Shown here in pieces: positions 11,231 through 20,965 of a stretch of 64,000 nt of DNA (position 1 is its first letter; every line of letters begins with the position of its first letter). The stretch comes from Anthostomella pinea (Eukaryota; Ascomycota; Sordariomycetes; Xylariales; Xylariaceae). The stretch covers positions 1,488,001 through 1,552,000 of the forward strand of contig CAUWAG010000018.1 of the NCBI GenBank assembly GCA_963556695.1, given 5' to 3'. The position numbers and the translations under genes are program-made. The notes beneath the pieces were generated by a model that saw nothing but the letters and a program-made list of their open reading frames with translations, was not told the origin of the DNA and made no database searches.

Positions 11231-11390
11231 GGGATAAGTGAGGCTGGCTATAAGTCACACGCGAGCACTCATTTACGCGCATGTCAAGCCATCGGAAGCC
11301 GGGGATCAAGTCTTTGCATCCGTGATTGCAAGCAGTTATTTTCGGATGTGTGCTATCGACTGATCATAGCCAACCATTCCTAGCCAAATT

Positions 11391-11443
11391 ACTCCTGGTT
11401 TCTCTCCTTCAATAGGACACTTTGAAATCTCACAGCTATTCAG
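11391..11443 (+). repeat. short repeat R1, partial copy 2
   Basis: Carries CTCCTGGTTTCTCTCCTTCA and ACTTTGAAATCTCACA, matching the second half of the copies at 10862 and 17160. It lies just before the left end of the Tc1-type element. Confidence 0.55.
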
Positions 11444-11474
11444 AGCCATGATACCGAGGGACCAGATAAACTAG

Positions 11475-12813
11475 GTGGACAAAAGTCTCTGCCCGACCCA
11501 CCACAATCTCCTTCAGATCAAAACAACGCGTCAATCACCCTTCGACTTCACCACTCTCTCAACACCGCAATTGATAATAGATTTACGATCTTTTGGGGAC
11601 GAATTAAGCGGTAATCGCGTCGCTAACGGCGAATTCACTTCAGAAGCTCGCTCGGCAATCGTGGCGGCGCGAATCGACGGCAGAACACATAGGGATGTTA
11701 CAACCTTGTTTAAAACAAAGCGCCTGAAAACCATCTCCGATATTACCACCAACTTTGAGGCCACTTCTACACTAAAATCTGCCCTAAGGAGCGGTCGCCC
11801 ACCCGTTTTGAATACTCACAAACGCGCTCATGTGATCGAAAAGGCGAGAGAGCTCCCCAGGGCGACGTGGCAGAAGATTCGAAACGAAGCCTGTGTTTCG
11901 TGCTCTCCCAAGACTATCAAGAGGATATGTCACGCACACGGCCTCCAGAAGTGGCGCGCAGCGAAGCGAATCAAGCTCACAGATGAGGACGCTCAGAAAA
12001 GGCTCGCTTTTGCCAATTATTATAGCACATCAGAGCGCCTGGAGGAGTTGTTGCGAGCTATGTTCTCAGACAAAATGTACAGTCCAAAACTCATCCGATA
12101 ATCCAGGCGATTGGGCCATCCGATTCTTTTCAGAGTGGTATCGTTATGATCTCGTGAACGAGACGGATCACGGCAAATCTCGTATTTCGATAATGGTGTG
12201 GTCTATGATCTGGCTACGCGGCGGAGAAAGAGGACTAGGCAAGTTGGTCTTCTGCACACTCGATCCGGATGCTCCGCGCGGAGGAGTATCCGTAGAGTCA
12301 TACAAATGAGTTCTTGAGGAAGGCCTGCTTCCGTTCTACGAGGCTGGAGATCCTTTTGTTCAAGATAACGCGAAAATTCACCTCACTGGCGGTGTTCCGG
12401 AGTGGATGGAGGAGCACGGCATCCACTGTATCGACTGGCCTCCTCACAGCCCCGATATGAACCCAATCGAGCACGTTTGGCGACTTCTGAAGAAGAACAT
12501 ACGTGAAATCAAGCCTGAATTTTCTGAATTAAAGGATAATATCCCCCATTATCGCTACGCATACGAGTTAATTAAGCAGGCATGGTCAGAGATCGATCCG
12601 GAGCAGGTTCGGGCCTTGATGGAGTCACTGGAGGACCGAATAGCTGCAGTGAGGCGCACCGGTGGTTGGTATACATACTATTGACTTAGTTATTAAATAC
12701 AATTTATTTGAGAATTCTATCACCAGAATTGGATGCGTTATGGTTCAATTGAGTTGGAGGGTATAGTAGATGGAAGGGGTAAAATTGGGGATCGGGCGGA
12801 GACTTTTGTCCAC
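11475..12813 (+). mobile_element. Tc1/mariner-type transposon
   Basis: About 1.35 kb. The terminal inverted repeats share GTGGACAAAAGTCTC, then one mismatch, then GCCCGA (left 11475-11498, right 12790-12813 on the complement). Six less conserved bases lie outside each, and a TA dinucleotide follows at 11467-11468 and 12820-12821, consistent with TA target duplication. It encloses a Tc1-type transposase relic. SINE copy B lies 37 bp beyond the right end. Confidence 0.82.
11550..12684 (+). pseudogene. Tc1-type transposase, disabled
   Basis: An N-terminal helix-turn-helix region (ARSAIVAARIDGRTHRDVT, then a second helix pair ending SPKTIKRICHAHGL) is followed by the DDE core: an FSD motif near 12065, VQDNAKIH near 12360-12380 and SPDMNPIEHVWRLLKK near 12450-12500. 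Breaks: a one-base insertion right after the FSD motif, with the usual Glu beside the Asp read as Lys; and an in-frame TGA at 12307-12309. No ATG is present near the left end, so the start is also lost. The family assignment is firm. Confidence 0.88.
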
Positions 12814-12850
12814 GCATTGTATCAACCTTGTTAGTGTATGTCCCATAACC

Positions 12851-12942
12851 GGCCGTATGGCGCAATGGTCAAATGCGCCTGGTTGTGTTCTCGTTTGTGC
12901 GGTGGGCGACGAGAACAAGTGGGTTCGAATCCTGCTATGGCC
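12851..12942 (+). other. tRNA-like head of the SINE
   Basis: A 92-nt tRNA-like fold. The 7-bp acceptor stem GGCCGTA/TATGGCC pairs fully (one G-T), the D-stem GCGC/GCGC is perfect, and the T-arm GTGGG-TTCGAAT-CCTGC ends right at the acceptor strand. The A-box is at about 12858-12868 and the B-box GGTTCGAATCC at 12922-12932. The anticodon-arm position instead holds a longer hairpin, GTTCTCGT/ACGAGAAC with a 14-nt loop, so it cannot be a normal decoding tRNA. It should act as an internal RNA polymerase III promoter. The same head is at 1313-1404 and near 28955-29045, both minus. Confidence 0.8.
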
Positions 12943-13401
12943 CCCTTTCTGACCCGGCTTGTGCGAGTCGATAACCAGCACACGACAGTGGAGAGGCCCC
13001 ATTTTATCGCAGAGCCCGATAGCCAAGCAGCTTGTCTCCACAATACCCACTCCTGCGAGGTTTTCCCCCTTGTGGTTTCCCTCGCCAGCAGATAACAAAC
13101 ACCTACTCCACCCACCAATGCGACATATATCGAACGGCTACTGGAACGATATGTGCACCAGAGAACTGAGGTTCACTGGGTCGCTTTGTCACTAGATAGG
13201 AGGTTTTTCTGACGGAATCGTGCTTGGGTATTGACTAAAACCATCTGAACACTCCAGATTGGTACCGCTACAGCGAGGATAGGCTCGTGCGCGGATCTGA
13301 ATGTATCTAATTTGACACCTCTACAACCTTGCGATGCAATGGCTCTGGGAGGCGTGGTTTGCACTACTGAGGAGCTACCCCCCACGTTAAATACAAAACA
13401 A
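12851..13401 (+). mobile_element. tRNA-derived SINE, copy B
   Basis: A 551-bp copy in plus orientation. The perfect 15-bp target duplication GTATGTCCCATAACC lies at 12836-12850 and 13402-13416. The body is nearly identical to copy A (842-1404), including the GGAGCTACCCCCCACG block near the 3' end. The tail is short (ATACAAAACA). High identity between copies and clean duplications indicate recent retroposition. Confidence 0.95.
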
Positions 13402-13416
13402 GTATGTCCCATAACC

Positions 13417-13945
13417 GATCTCGGGCTTCTAGGAAATTGAACTATAAATGCCATAAGTAGTTAAGTTGTACCTGTTTTATTCGATTTATTATAATAGCGT
13501 GAAGTTGGGGTGTTTTAGTGTAAGCAGGGATGCTCGGAGACTTCTAGAGGGTGACTGTAGCACGCCGAGATAGCTTCACACACCTCAAGCACTTCCAATA
13601 CAACAATGTCCACCCATCTGTGTATTGGCCCTTAACACCCCTCTTCTCTGATAACAACACTCGTGGTAATTACCAGCACTGATTTTACATTCAGTGCCTA
13701 CTTGGGCTTCATTTTCTCGTGTAAAAGGTATCAACCGCATTTAGTCAATGCGAAGCCCTCAACCAAAATTTTATCTAGAGCGCTAAGAGGGCCATCGGCG
13801 GCTGCTGCAACGGGCCCTCCAAGCCCGTCACACTAATGACGGCTTGCCTTTTGCCCGCATGTCCTCCTCCACCGGATAATACCCAAATCTTTGCCCACCC
13901 TGTCATTATGCGTCAAAGTCCGCCTTCTGGAACACGTGCCCCTCT
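13417..13945. other. no recognised gene
   Basis: GC-balanced. A stretch TGTTTTAGTGTAAGC...AATACAACA (13511-13605) has LTR-like ends but is only 95 bp and lacks a duplication. Nothing else is seen before the CDC4-like relic. Confidence 0.4.
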
Positions 13946-13951
13946 AACAGC

Positions 13952-14675
13952 TTCCCCAAGTGTGACTTCCCGAACCCATCCCCGTTTCGTCTCGCCACGA
14001 AGAGGCCTTTCAAGACACCAACAGGGCTCTTCATCAATCCCGACTCACCGCCAACCCGTCCCTGATCGTCAGCGAGAATGAAGCCCGCGGCGTCAACTTT
14101 CCATCAGTTCCTGCACCGGTGTTCTATAAAGACTCTACGCGTCATTGCCGGAAGTCGTCAACCCGGCTTCAAAATGCGATATACTGAAGGATCTGCCATT
14201 AGAGCTAACACTGCACATCCTCTCCTATCTGGCCCCCCGTGACCTCTGCCGTGCAGCGCAGGTGTCGAAACGCTGGCGAAGCGTCATCGACAGCAACGAA
14301 AACGGCTGGAAGGAGCTTTTCGACCGTGACGGCTTCACTCTGGCCCAAGGCGAGCTTGACAGGGCCTTCAAGGAGGGCTGGGGCCGGCAGGACCCCGTTG
14401 GCTCCGAGGAGTGCGAACGCGACTATGGCTTTCAGAGCCGACTCACTAAGACGGAGACAGAACTTCGATGCACGTCGAAAGCTGATACACCACATAAGTT
14501 GCGACCATTCAAGCGTAAGAGAGCTCCGAATAACTCAAGCTCCGAACGGTCGAAGCGAAGGGCTAATACCCACGGCGATGTCAAGGTTGGGAGAACTTAC
14601 ACGGACACAGATATACACGAGTCCGGAGGGCCAATCTCAGCCATTAGACCATTTAGTTCATCATGTATTAATTGA
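13952..14675 (+). pseudogene. CDC4-type F-box protein, N-terminal half
   Basis: From 14175 the frame reads a full F-box, DILKDLPLELTLHILSYLAP, followed by SKRWRSVID, then ELFDRDGF, EGWG and a basic Lys/Arg-rich linker ending at a stop at 14673-14675. This is the order in fungal CDC4/SCF F-box proteins, which recruit phosphorylated substrates for ubiquitination. The frame has no ATG at its start (an in-frame TAA lies upstream). A different-frame open stretch at 13952-14140 (containing KRPFKTPTGLF, then GVNFPSVPAPVFYKDS) looks like the preceding N-terminal region, so a frameshift separates them. The WD40 repeats that should follow are absent here but a matching piece is at 17500-17745. Confidence 0.7.
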
Positions 14676-14798
14676 TCACGCGATCCTAACTAAAGACGTG
14701 ACATAACAAGGGTCGGCCAAGCTACTATAAGTAGACAGTGAACCGGCTTTCTGATATTTACTGCAGGATGGGTCGAGCAAGATAGAAATCAAAGAAAT

Positions 14799-15001
14799 TG
14801 TTGGATCCATGCGATTCCAACCTTCAACCATTCATATCGGAGCCATATGTATGATTAGATAAGAGATTAGATACCAGATTGTGAGGTCACTTAGCCAGAC
14901 CTGCGAGTCCAGCTAGACTTCCCAATCCATCCCATCAGCAACATCATGACCTTGACCCAATACTCGAGTATTATGATTGATCGGTTAAGCCTGTTCCAAC
15001 A
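14799..15001 (+). mobile_element. solo LTR, family L1 (203 bp)
   Basis: Starts TGTTGGATCC, ends TTCCAACA. The 5-bp target duplication GAAAT is exact (14794-14798 and 15002-15006). It lies between the two halves of the CDC4-like relic. Confidence 0.93.
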
Positions 15002-15059
15002 GAAATACTAAATCACCGGTCTCGTAAAGCCCCACTCTGCTAAAACGCCGACGAGGGAT

Positions 15060-15270
15060 TTTCGAAAAGGCATACGAGTTAGGGGTTGTTAAACAGCGTG
15101 TATTATGGTTTATCTGGTTGATAACGTGTATTCTGGTGATCCTGATTAGAGTGTGTTCTCTAGGATCTGATGTTGTAATCTGCAGGGCCCGAAATTGCCC
15201 TAGAGGCCCTGTTGGTGCACTGCCACCTACCTGAACGCCACTGTGGCTTGAGTGCCATTTGACAGGGGTC
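15060..15270 (+). repeat. repeat R2, resembles the hAT 5' leader
   Basis: The block GGCCCGAAATTGCCCTAGAG through GTGCACTGCCACCTACC, CGCCACTGTGGCTTG and GTGCCATTTGAC aligns, with many changes, to 1785-1880 inside the hAT element just upstream of its transposase, and to 35000-35125. It is probably a decayed fragment of the same or a related hAT family. Confidence 0.5.
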
Positions 15271-16757
15271 CTCACAAAGTCAAATGTATATCTGTTTATC
15301 GAGGATCCTAGTACAAAGAGACTGTCGGGATACTTGTCCGATAGGAAAAAGTTTGTACCCGATTATAGATGCCTGGTGTCAACTCTGCTCCGGATACTGG
15401 AAAAGTAGCCCAGAAGTTCGGCAGCAATGGCCTTCTCGACCTCGTGCGCCGTAGGATCGATCAGACCTCGCACCAAAGTCGCCTTGCACATCTTCAAGAT
15501 GGTCTTCCTCTTGATCTTTATTTGTTGGTTTCGGCTAGTAGTCCAAGTCGCTGCTGTCTTGGTCCTCTGAATCAGAGGACGTGTCATGACAGTCAGTGAT
15601 GAGATCGTCGTAGGGTACTCTGGTGCTTTGTCTGGATCAGGGTGCCCGGATAAGCGTACACAATATCGTTTTGGCCATGGGCCCACACAACCCACAGCCG
15701 GAACGACGCGAGTGCAACTTGATACAAGGGGCGGCCCCATGCTGGGTACCATTGTTCGATTCTTGTCCCAATGCCGAAGCACAGGCTGAAAGTGCCTGAG
15801 ACACAGATTAGGGGAAGAGGAGAGAAAGGCCTCTGGCCGTGTCTCCAGGTCCCCACTGCTAATAACGTCTTATGGCTGTCAGCCACCTAGAGCATGCACC
15901 ACAGGGCTCGACTTACTTCACGTATTATGCTCCAGAAAACTACTGTTCCAAAGAACCATACTGGCCAATATCCGCTCTTTAGACATGAGAGGATTGCAAA
16001 GGCACCATGAGCAACGTGCTCAGTGCCGCCGTTGAAGCTACAGCAACTATGTACGGGCGCCTGTACAGGGCCCTCACCCAAAATGGCGGCTGGTGAGATA
16101 CTTAACTTAGTAGCCTGAAGGTAACGATCAAGTTTAGAATTGTAATCGAGCTCTTGATAGCAAGTGCTATATAAAGAACCGAGATTTACAGGATCTTGGG
16201 ACTTTTCATGATGTGCTAACTTATAAAAGGAAAAAGGTATCTTGTTACACAGTAAGACAATGACCACAAGGAGGTTATAACCCCTTGATAAGTACTCATA
16301 ACTAGGCACAAGAAAACTATAAACAGTATATTGTTAGGGAGAATCGGGGTCGGATCAATAGGACCCCGATGAACAGTTTGGGCTTTTAATCACAGATGCA
16401 AGAATAGGCGTACGACTACCTACCCCTCATCGAAAGCTAAGTATCATTACAGAAGAATGACGCCCTCGCTGCGGTGCAGCGCCTCCGCCTTTCCTATACC
16501 GTCATTGACGTCGGGCTGTGGTTCAGCCTCTCCGTGGCAGCTGTGCCCTCGGGCCGGACAACTCTCAGGTATTTAACTCGACTCACCTCCACTCTCCTGT
16601 TTCTGCTTCTGCATTTGTATCCGAGACCATCCCTCAAGACTGACTATTTTTGGAGCTTGACTCTTGTACTTCATAATCTTGACCATCAGTTCGGTCTTTG
16701 CATCCTGTTCTTTTCTAATTTCTTTTCCTTGCCATTTTTATTATACGAATAGCGAAC
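15271..16757. other. no recognised gene
   Basis: GC-balanced. A long minus-strand frame (16309-15593) is interrupted by one TAG and has no ATG; its translation is not recognisable. 16560-16757 looks like the promoter and 5' leader of the dynamin relic (a TATTTAA at about 16570, then pyrimidine-rich sequence). Confidence 0.4.
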
Positions 16758-17159
16758 ATGAGTACCACTGCCGCCGAGGGCCAACATGGCATAGGCAACC
16801 TCGCGATCCTGACCAAGGTCGACAAGCTCCGAGAGCTCATCGGCACCCGAGTCGCCCTTCCTCAGGTATGTTTGATCACACCTTAATGATAGATCTCTAC
16901 TAACCATCGCTACCTAGCTCGTCGTCATTGGAGACCAGTCTTCGGGCAAGAGTTCGGTGCTCGAGGGACTGACGGGCTTCGCCTTGCCTCGCAATGCAGA
17001 GCTCTGCACACGCTATGCCACCTAAATCACCTGCCGCCGCGAGGACGAAGAGAGCATCACGGTGTCCATTATGCCGAACTTGGATGCGCTGCCCCAGGAA
17101 CAGCAACGCGTTAAGGCTTTCCAGCGCGCCTTGACTAAGATGTATCCCGAGAACCTTGC
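16758..17159 (+). pseudogene. dynamin-type GTPase, truncated
   Basis: The ATG at 16758 starts a 36-codon exon, a 52-nt intron follows (16866-16917, GTATGT, TACTAAC branch site, CTAG), and exon 2 reads the dynamin G1 P-loop [16 protein letters not shown], then CTRYAT and ITCRR. This is the start of a large dynamin GTPase domain. An in-frame TAA at 17023-17025 replaces the Gln usual in this family between T and ITCRR (CAA to TAA). After YPENLA the sequence passes directly into repeat R1, and no G3 motif (DLPG) or later dynamin sequence follows. So about 110 residues of a 700-residue-type protein remain. Confidence 0.82.
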
Positions 17160-17235
17160 CTATATAAGGGCCTTCTACCCTTCAGGAACTATTCCTGGTT
17201 TCTCTCCTTTAGTAGAACACTTTGAAATTTCACAC
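17160..17235 (+). repeat. short repeat R1, copy 3, at the dynamin break
   Basis: Reads TATATAAGGGCCTTCTACCC and on to ACTTTGAAATTTCACAC. It marks the exact place where dynamin homology ends. Compare 10862-10925 and 11391-11443. Confidence 0.65.
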
Positions 17236-17499
17236 CCACTCGCCTAACGAGCGTATGTAACAGACCCTGGGATCGGAGCGGGCTGGCTGGTTCAGCGCGA
17301 AGCCCATCTTCGATATCATGGCGCATGAGTCAGGACATGAGTATAATATGTGATGTGAAGTCTTCCGAGCCAAGCCCTCAAGAGTTCAACTCGCCCCGTC
17401 CGACGTTGGCACCGAAACAGCCGTGCGTATCACCTGCACTGTTACGAGGAGCTACAGGTGCTTACAAGGCCAGCACTACATCACTATCTCAGGGGCCAT

Positions 17500-17745
17500 C
17501 AAGACCGTCTTGTTATCTTAACGGGCCGCAATGATGCCTCCGAACCCCCTAATCGTCACCGGATCTGGCGACAGCCGCTTGCGCGTGTGACGCCTCCTTG
17601 AGACGGGATCGAGAAGAAACATTCAGACCGGGCCCCCAAGCTAATGATACTGACTGTCCTTACTTTATACGCACGCTCCAAGGTCACAGTCACTCGGTAC
17701 GTGCTATCGCCGTGCATGCCAGTCTCTGTAGCGAGACGACAGTGT
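17500..17745 (+). pseudogene. CDC4-type WD40 repeat fragment
   Basis: From the ATG pair at 17531 the frame reads PPNPLIVTGSGDSRLRV then a TGA where a WD repeat has Trp, then RRNIQTGPP; after a small frameshift it continues ANDTDCPYFIRTLQGHSHSVRAI over two frames. NDTDCPYF followed by RTLxGHSHSVRAIA is characteristic of the middle WD repeats of fungal CDC4-like proteins. Sequence on either side is not recognisable. It has the same strand and order as the F-box half at 14175. Confidence 0.65.
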
Positions 17746-17799
17746 TTCATGTGCCTTGTCCCACCATTTCACACGAGCCGCAGCTCCCTTCATTCGCGC

Positions 17800-18019
17800 T
17801 ATGAACTTGATGCCGTAGGCTGTGGGAATACAGTCGCTGTTGACGACAGGCAGCTTTGGAGCCGGCCTTAGCCAGCTTGTCTGCAAGCTCGTTGCCTTGG
17901 ACGTTGCAGTGGCCGGGACACCACTTGACAGTGACGTCCCGGATTTCCGCCGTTGCGTGGAACTTTAGGTAGGCCCACTGGCAGGAGACCTCTGATGGAT
18001 GGAGGTCCGGGCACACCAC
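17800..18019 (-). pseudogene. LINE (Tad-like) RNase H fragment
   Basis: A minus-strand frame carries VKWCPGHCNVQGNELADKLA, the C-terminal RNase H motif (His...GNExAD) found at the end of fungal Tad/I-type non-LTR retrotransposon ORF2. About 60 residues are recognisable; the rest of the element is missing. It is the only trace of a LINE in the window, the class of element that SINEs depend on. Confidence 0.65.
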
Positions 18020-18224
18020 ATAATGTATTCATTTGGAAAGGTTGCTTTGGGAACGGCCAGTACAGATCTTGTCTAGACTAATGTCGTTGATGCAGTGTGA
18101 TATCTGTTCTGCCTATCACGTTGAATTGTGCCTGGGCCGAGGGACTACCACGGAGCCTGCGTAGTACCCTGCTGTTACGGGTCTTATGCACCACAGCTTG
18201 CATCAGGAGCTATGACTATGCCAC

Positions 18225-18527
18225 CTATTCAAGCAATTTTCGAAGTCCACAGCTCCCGCAGTGGCATATCTTGCGACTCGGGTGCCGTCTAGTGCCAGGT
18301 GAGAGGTAGTTAAGGGAACCTGTGTGTTTAAGATACTCCTTCTTTTTCACAGGATCAAGGATAGGTTCCCACTTGAGAGGGACCTTAACATTAGGAAGCC
18401 AAGGAGTGGTAACAGGCTTCACGTCAGGATTAGCATATTTCGTGAGAATCTTCTTAAAGTGCTTTTCCTGGCACAGGCCCAATTGACTTCCACAACGGTC
18501 GCAACCGTCGATTGTCATGCCCATCAC
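18225..18527 (-). pseudogene. Copia reverse-transcriptase fragment
   Basis: A minus frame reads CQEKHFKKILTKYANPDVKP, then VTTPWLP, and later HTGSLNYLSPGTRR. This matches the 3' part of Copia RT (connection region: KYxxxIL, KPVxTP, GSLxYL). No LTR or other Copia domain lies nearby. Confidence 0.72.
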
Positions 18528-19202
18528 ATTGCTCCAGATGTAGTCAATTAAATGAAGTTCGATTGCAGATTTTTATTCGTGTGTTTGAGCTATCTACTGG
18601 CGTTTCTACTGCTGTAATTGGCTCTGATTGACTCGATTGCCTCCAAACAGAGTCCTCTGATCGATAGCATCAGACTCACTTAATAACTGTAGCTGTATCA
18701 CTGGAGGGCTAAGAAGGTAACGCCCCGCCCCGCTGATCTTCTAGTACTGTACACTCCCCAGGAATATTAAAGGTTAGCTCGGCGCTTGCTAGGCACGGTC
18801 CAGTATACCTGGTGTTTGGCTGGGCAAGAGTATTGCGACGATGTTTCGAAGAGGTATCTTTCCAGACGTTCTGACCGGCAGTATACCTTTCGTGCACGTG
18901 CTTTATAGCGCCGAGCCAACCTTTAATACCCCTGTGCAGTGTCTTCCTCAATGAACGAGTGGCTGGATCGCCGCCGCGCGCTTGCTAGTCTACCCCATTG
19001 TGCAGCATGTAGTCACTCACTCCTTATTGATGGATGATTTCGTCGCGAGTGTGATGGGGGCCGTAAAAGCGTACTTCCTCGCGGCGAGCCTGGTTGGGTA
19101 CGAGAGTACTCTCCAGGAACTTTGGTGAGACAACAGAAGGCCAAGCCCCCCTTGACACAGCAAAAGACCAGACCTACTCCTTCTCAGCAAAGAGGGCATT
19201 AA
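18528..19202. other. no recognised gene
   Basis: GC-balanced with short open frames on both strands but no recognisable protein. 19020-19200 may be the upstream part of the ZZ-finger relic. Confidence 0.4.
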
Positions 19203-19550
19203 GATTGCGGCTTCAACCTCTGCGAAGATTGCAATTCGAATGTCGATATCGTTCATCCGGGCTATACATTCAAGCCCATACTACTAGCCCCTACTAGTAC
19301 TAAGGAGCTTCTCCGGCCCGCCAACGACGAGCCCAAGACTTCTCCCAACAACAAATCAGTCGTCATAGAGCCCGTACCCACTGAAAAGCCTGCTCAACCC
19401 ACATGCGATGTTTGCCAACAGCGACTTTCTGTACGTGCTGATCGCGGGCGTCGCGACGCGACTCGCAAGACAGTGGGCGGAGGCGAAAAACTTCGTCGAA
19501 GACTGGCTAGCCAGGGGCGGACTGACTGTGTTACCCATTGTTATGAATAA
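19203..19550 (+). pseudogene. ZZ-type zinc-finger protein, C-terminal relic
   Basis: An open frame of about 115 codons preceded by TAA (19200-19202) and ended by TAA (19548-19550). It starts DCGFNLCEDCNSN and reaches VHPGYTFKPI: the second half of a ZZ zinc finger (CxxxLCxxC, then HPxHxF), with the usual last His read as Tyr (CAT to TAT type change). A second CxxC (CDVC) follows near 19402. ZZ fingers are common at the C-terminus of fungal ankyrin-repeat proteins, but no such domain is visible upstream. Confidence 0.5.
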
Positions 19551-19600
19551 GAATATATTCAACATTGGCTTATATTTCATCACCAGTCATAACGAAATGT

Positions 19601-20965
19601 TCATCCAACTGAGCTGCCAGCGACACGACTAGATCGCCTTGGCAAAGATTTGGTCTTCTGACGCTTTGGCCGCGCAACCCGTTGGAAGACACCCTGCTCC
19701 TCGTCAACCATGACCCATTTCGCAGCCTTTCTCTTCCGAGACGGCGCGATATCAGAGCTGCGCTGAAGTGCCTCCCCGTTGGCGAGAGCGGTAGCGAGAC
19801 CCTCGAAGCTCAATCGTACCGTAGCTTGTTTCGCAGCTGGCGAAGCGCTGCTGCGGGCCGCACGGGGCAGGAAGCATTCGAACGGGATGGCCACTTCGCC
19901 TTGTTGGGCGTTACCTCCTGCGTCTCGGAAGACCTCCCTCATCAAGCGCCGCAGTGTGCCGGCACTGTCGTCGGAAGAGTTGGCCAACGTGTCATCGTCA
20001 GAGCTGGTGTCAACGACGTCGTTCGAAGCGGCACCCTCCTCATTGCCATCAGGTACAGCACCCTCGTCTTCGTAGGTAATGGTATAAAGAGACACCCTCC
20101 CGCAATGACTGTGACTCTCGGCCTTGCGTACGTCTTTGGCCGCGTGCTCGACATTCAGAGTCAGAACCGTCATGATGCCATGGCCGTTGTTGAAATAGTT
20201 CATGACCTTGCCGCAGAGGTCCTTATCGCTCTGGCTATAGGCAACTTCAAACAGGAACGGGGAGGACGTGGTGTTAGGTCCCAGGTAGGACATCTGCCCA
20301 TCGGGGGAGCTTTCGAACGTTGGGATCTGAGAACGACCGGTTTGTACAGCGGCGTGGTCCGATCCGATGATCTTGTCGCGGAAGGGCTTGAGAGCGGGGA
20401 ACTCACGAGCGACACGATTGAGCTCGCTGTGAATAGTACAAGTGACATGGTTCTGAAGGGCTTCGTGGAGGGGGGACGCAGGCATGAGTCTTATTATGAG
20501 AATTCCGGTACAGGCGTCCCACTCTTTACGAAGCTCCCGGAAGACTTCCAGCAGCTTGGATTCCTCGAGTCGGCGATGGAGTTCTATGTATGCTTCTTGC
20601 CCGCCAAGGTCGAACGTGGCGGACTCGGATTCGGGAGGCAGCTGCCGCGCGTGGTCGCGAATGGTCTCGAAAGCTTCTTGGATCGATGGTAGTTCGTAGA
20701 TGTCTTGGACCTCGTCGCCGGAGGGGTTGGGCTCGTCGGACTGCGGGGCTTCGGACTGGGAGGCTTCGGATGGTGACTGTTCGGCCGGGTAGGTATCGGA
20801 TGGATGAGGCGATGGCAACGAGAAGGGTATTTCTCTCTTTTGCTTCTTCCCAACACGTCGCGATGGCTTTTCGTCGCTACTGAAGCTTGTACCTGGTGTG
20901 GAAGGCATCTCGATCGCGGCGACTCGAAGAGAGGTAGATGTGGACGAGGAAGCCTGGAAAGTCAT
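19601..20965 (-). CDS. hypothetical protein with PD-(D/E)XK-like core
   Basis: An intact intronless frame of 454 residues from an ATG at 20963-20965. Order: low-complexity Ser/Pro/Lys N-terminus (1-100), a globular middle (about 100-290), an acidic Ser/Asp stretch (about 305-325), and a basic C-terminus (KRKAAKW, RPKRQKTKSLPRRSSR) that could be a nuclear localisation signal. The middle contains SSPDGQMSYLG and, 18 residues on, PFLFEVAYSQSDKDL: Asp222 and Glu240 in the spacing and strand context of PD-(D/E)XK (restriction-nuclease-like) folds, although the usual Lys two after Glu is Ala242. It is therefore perhaps a nuclease-like or nuclease-derived protein. It stays open amid broken genes, so it may be under selection. 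Confidence 0.72.
   Translation of the reverse strand: MTFQASSSTSTSLRVAAIEMPSTPGTSFSSDEKPSRRVGKKQKREIPFSLPSPHPSDTYPAEQSPSEASQSEAPQSDEPNPSGDEVQDIYELPSIQEAFETIRDHARQLPPESESATFDLGGQEAYIELHRRLEESKLLEVFRELRKEWDACTGILIIRLMPASPLHEALQNHVTCTIHSELNRVAREFPALKPFRDKIIGSDHAAVQTGRSQIPTFESSPDGQMSYLGPNTTSSPFLFEVAYSQSDKDLCGKVMNYFNNGHGIMTVLTLNVEHAAKDVRKAESHSHCGRVSLYTITYEDEGAVPDGNEEGAASNDVVDTSSDDDTLANSSDDSAGTLRRLMREVFRDAGGNAQQGEVAIPFECFLPRAARSSASPAAKQATVRLSFEGLATALANGEALQRSSDIAPSRKRKAAKWVMVDEEQGVFQRVARPKRQKTKSLPRRSSRVAGSSVG

Noticed and set aside
12851..12942. Functional tRNA gene
   Set aside because: The anticodon arm is replaced by a long hairpin and the sequence is part of a repeated SINE.
15593..16309. Minus-strand frame of about 240 codons with one internal TAG
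   Set aside because: No ATG, an internal stop, and the translation is rich in Trp/Cys/Phe without a recognisable domain. Probably chance.
19682..20692. 336-codon plus-strand frame
   Set aside because: Antisense to the 454-codon minus-strand gene, which has an ATG, domain-like order and a recognisable core. The plus frame has no recognisable content.
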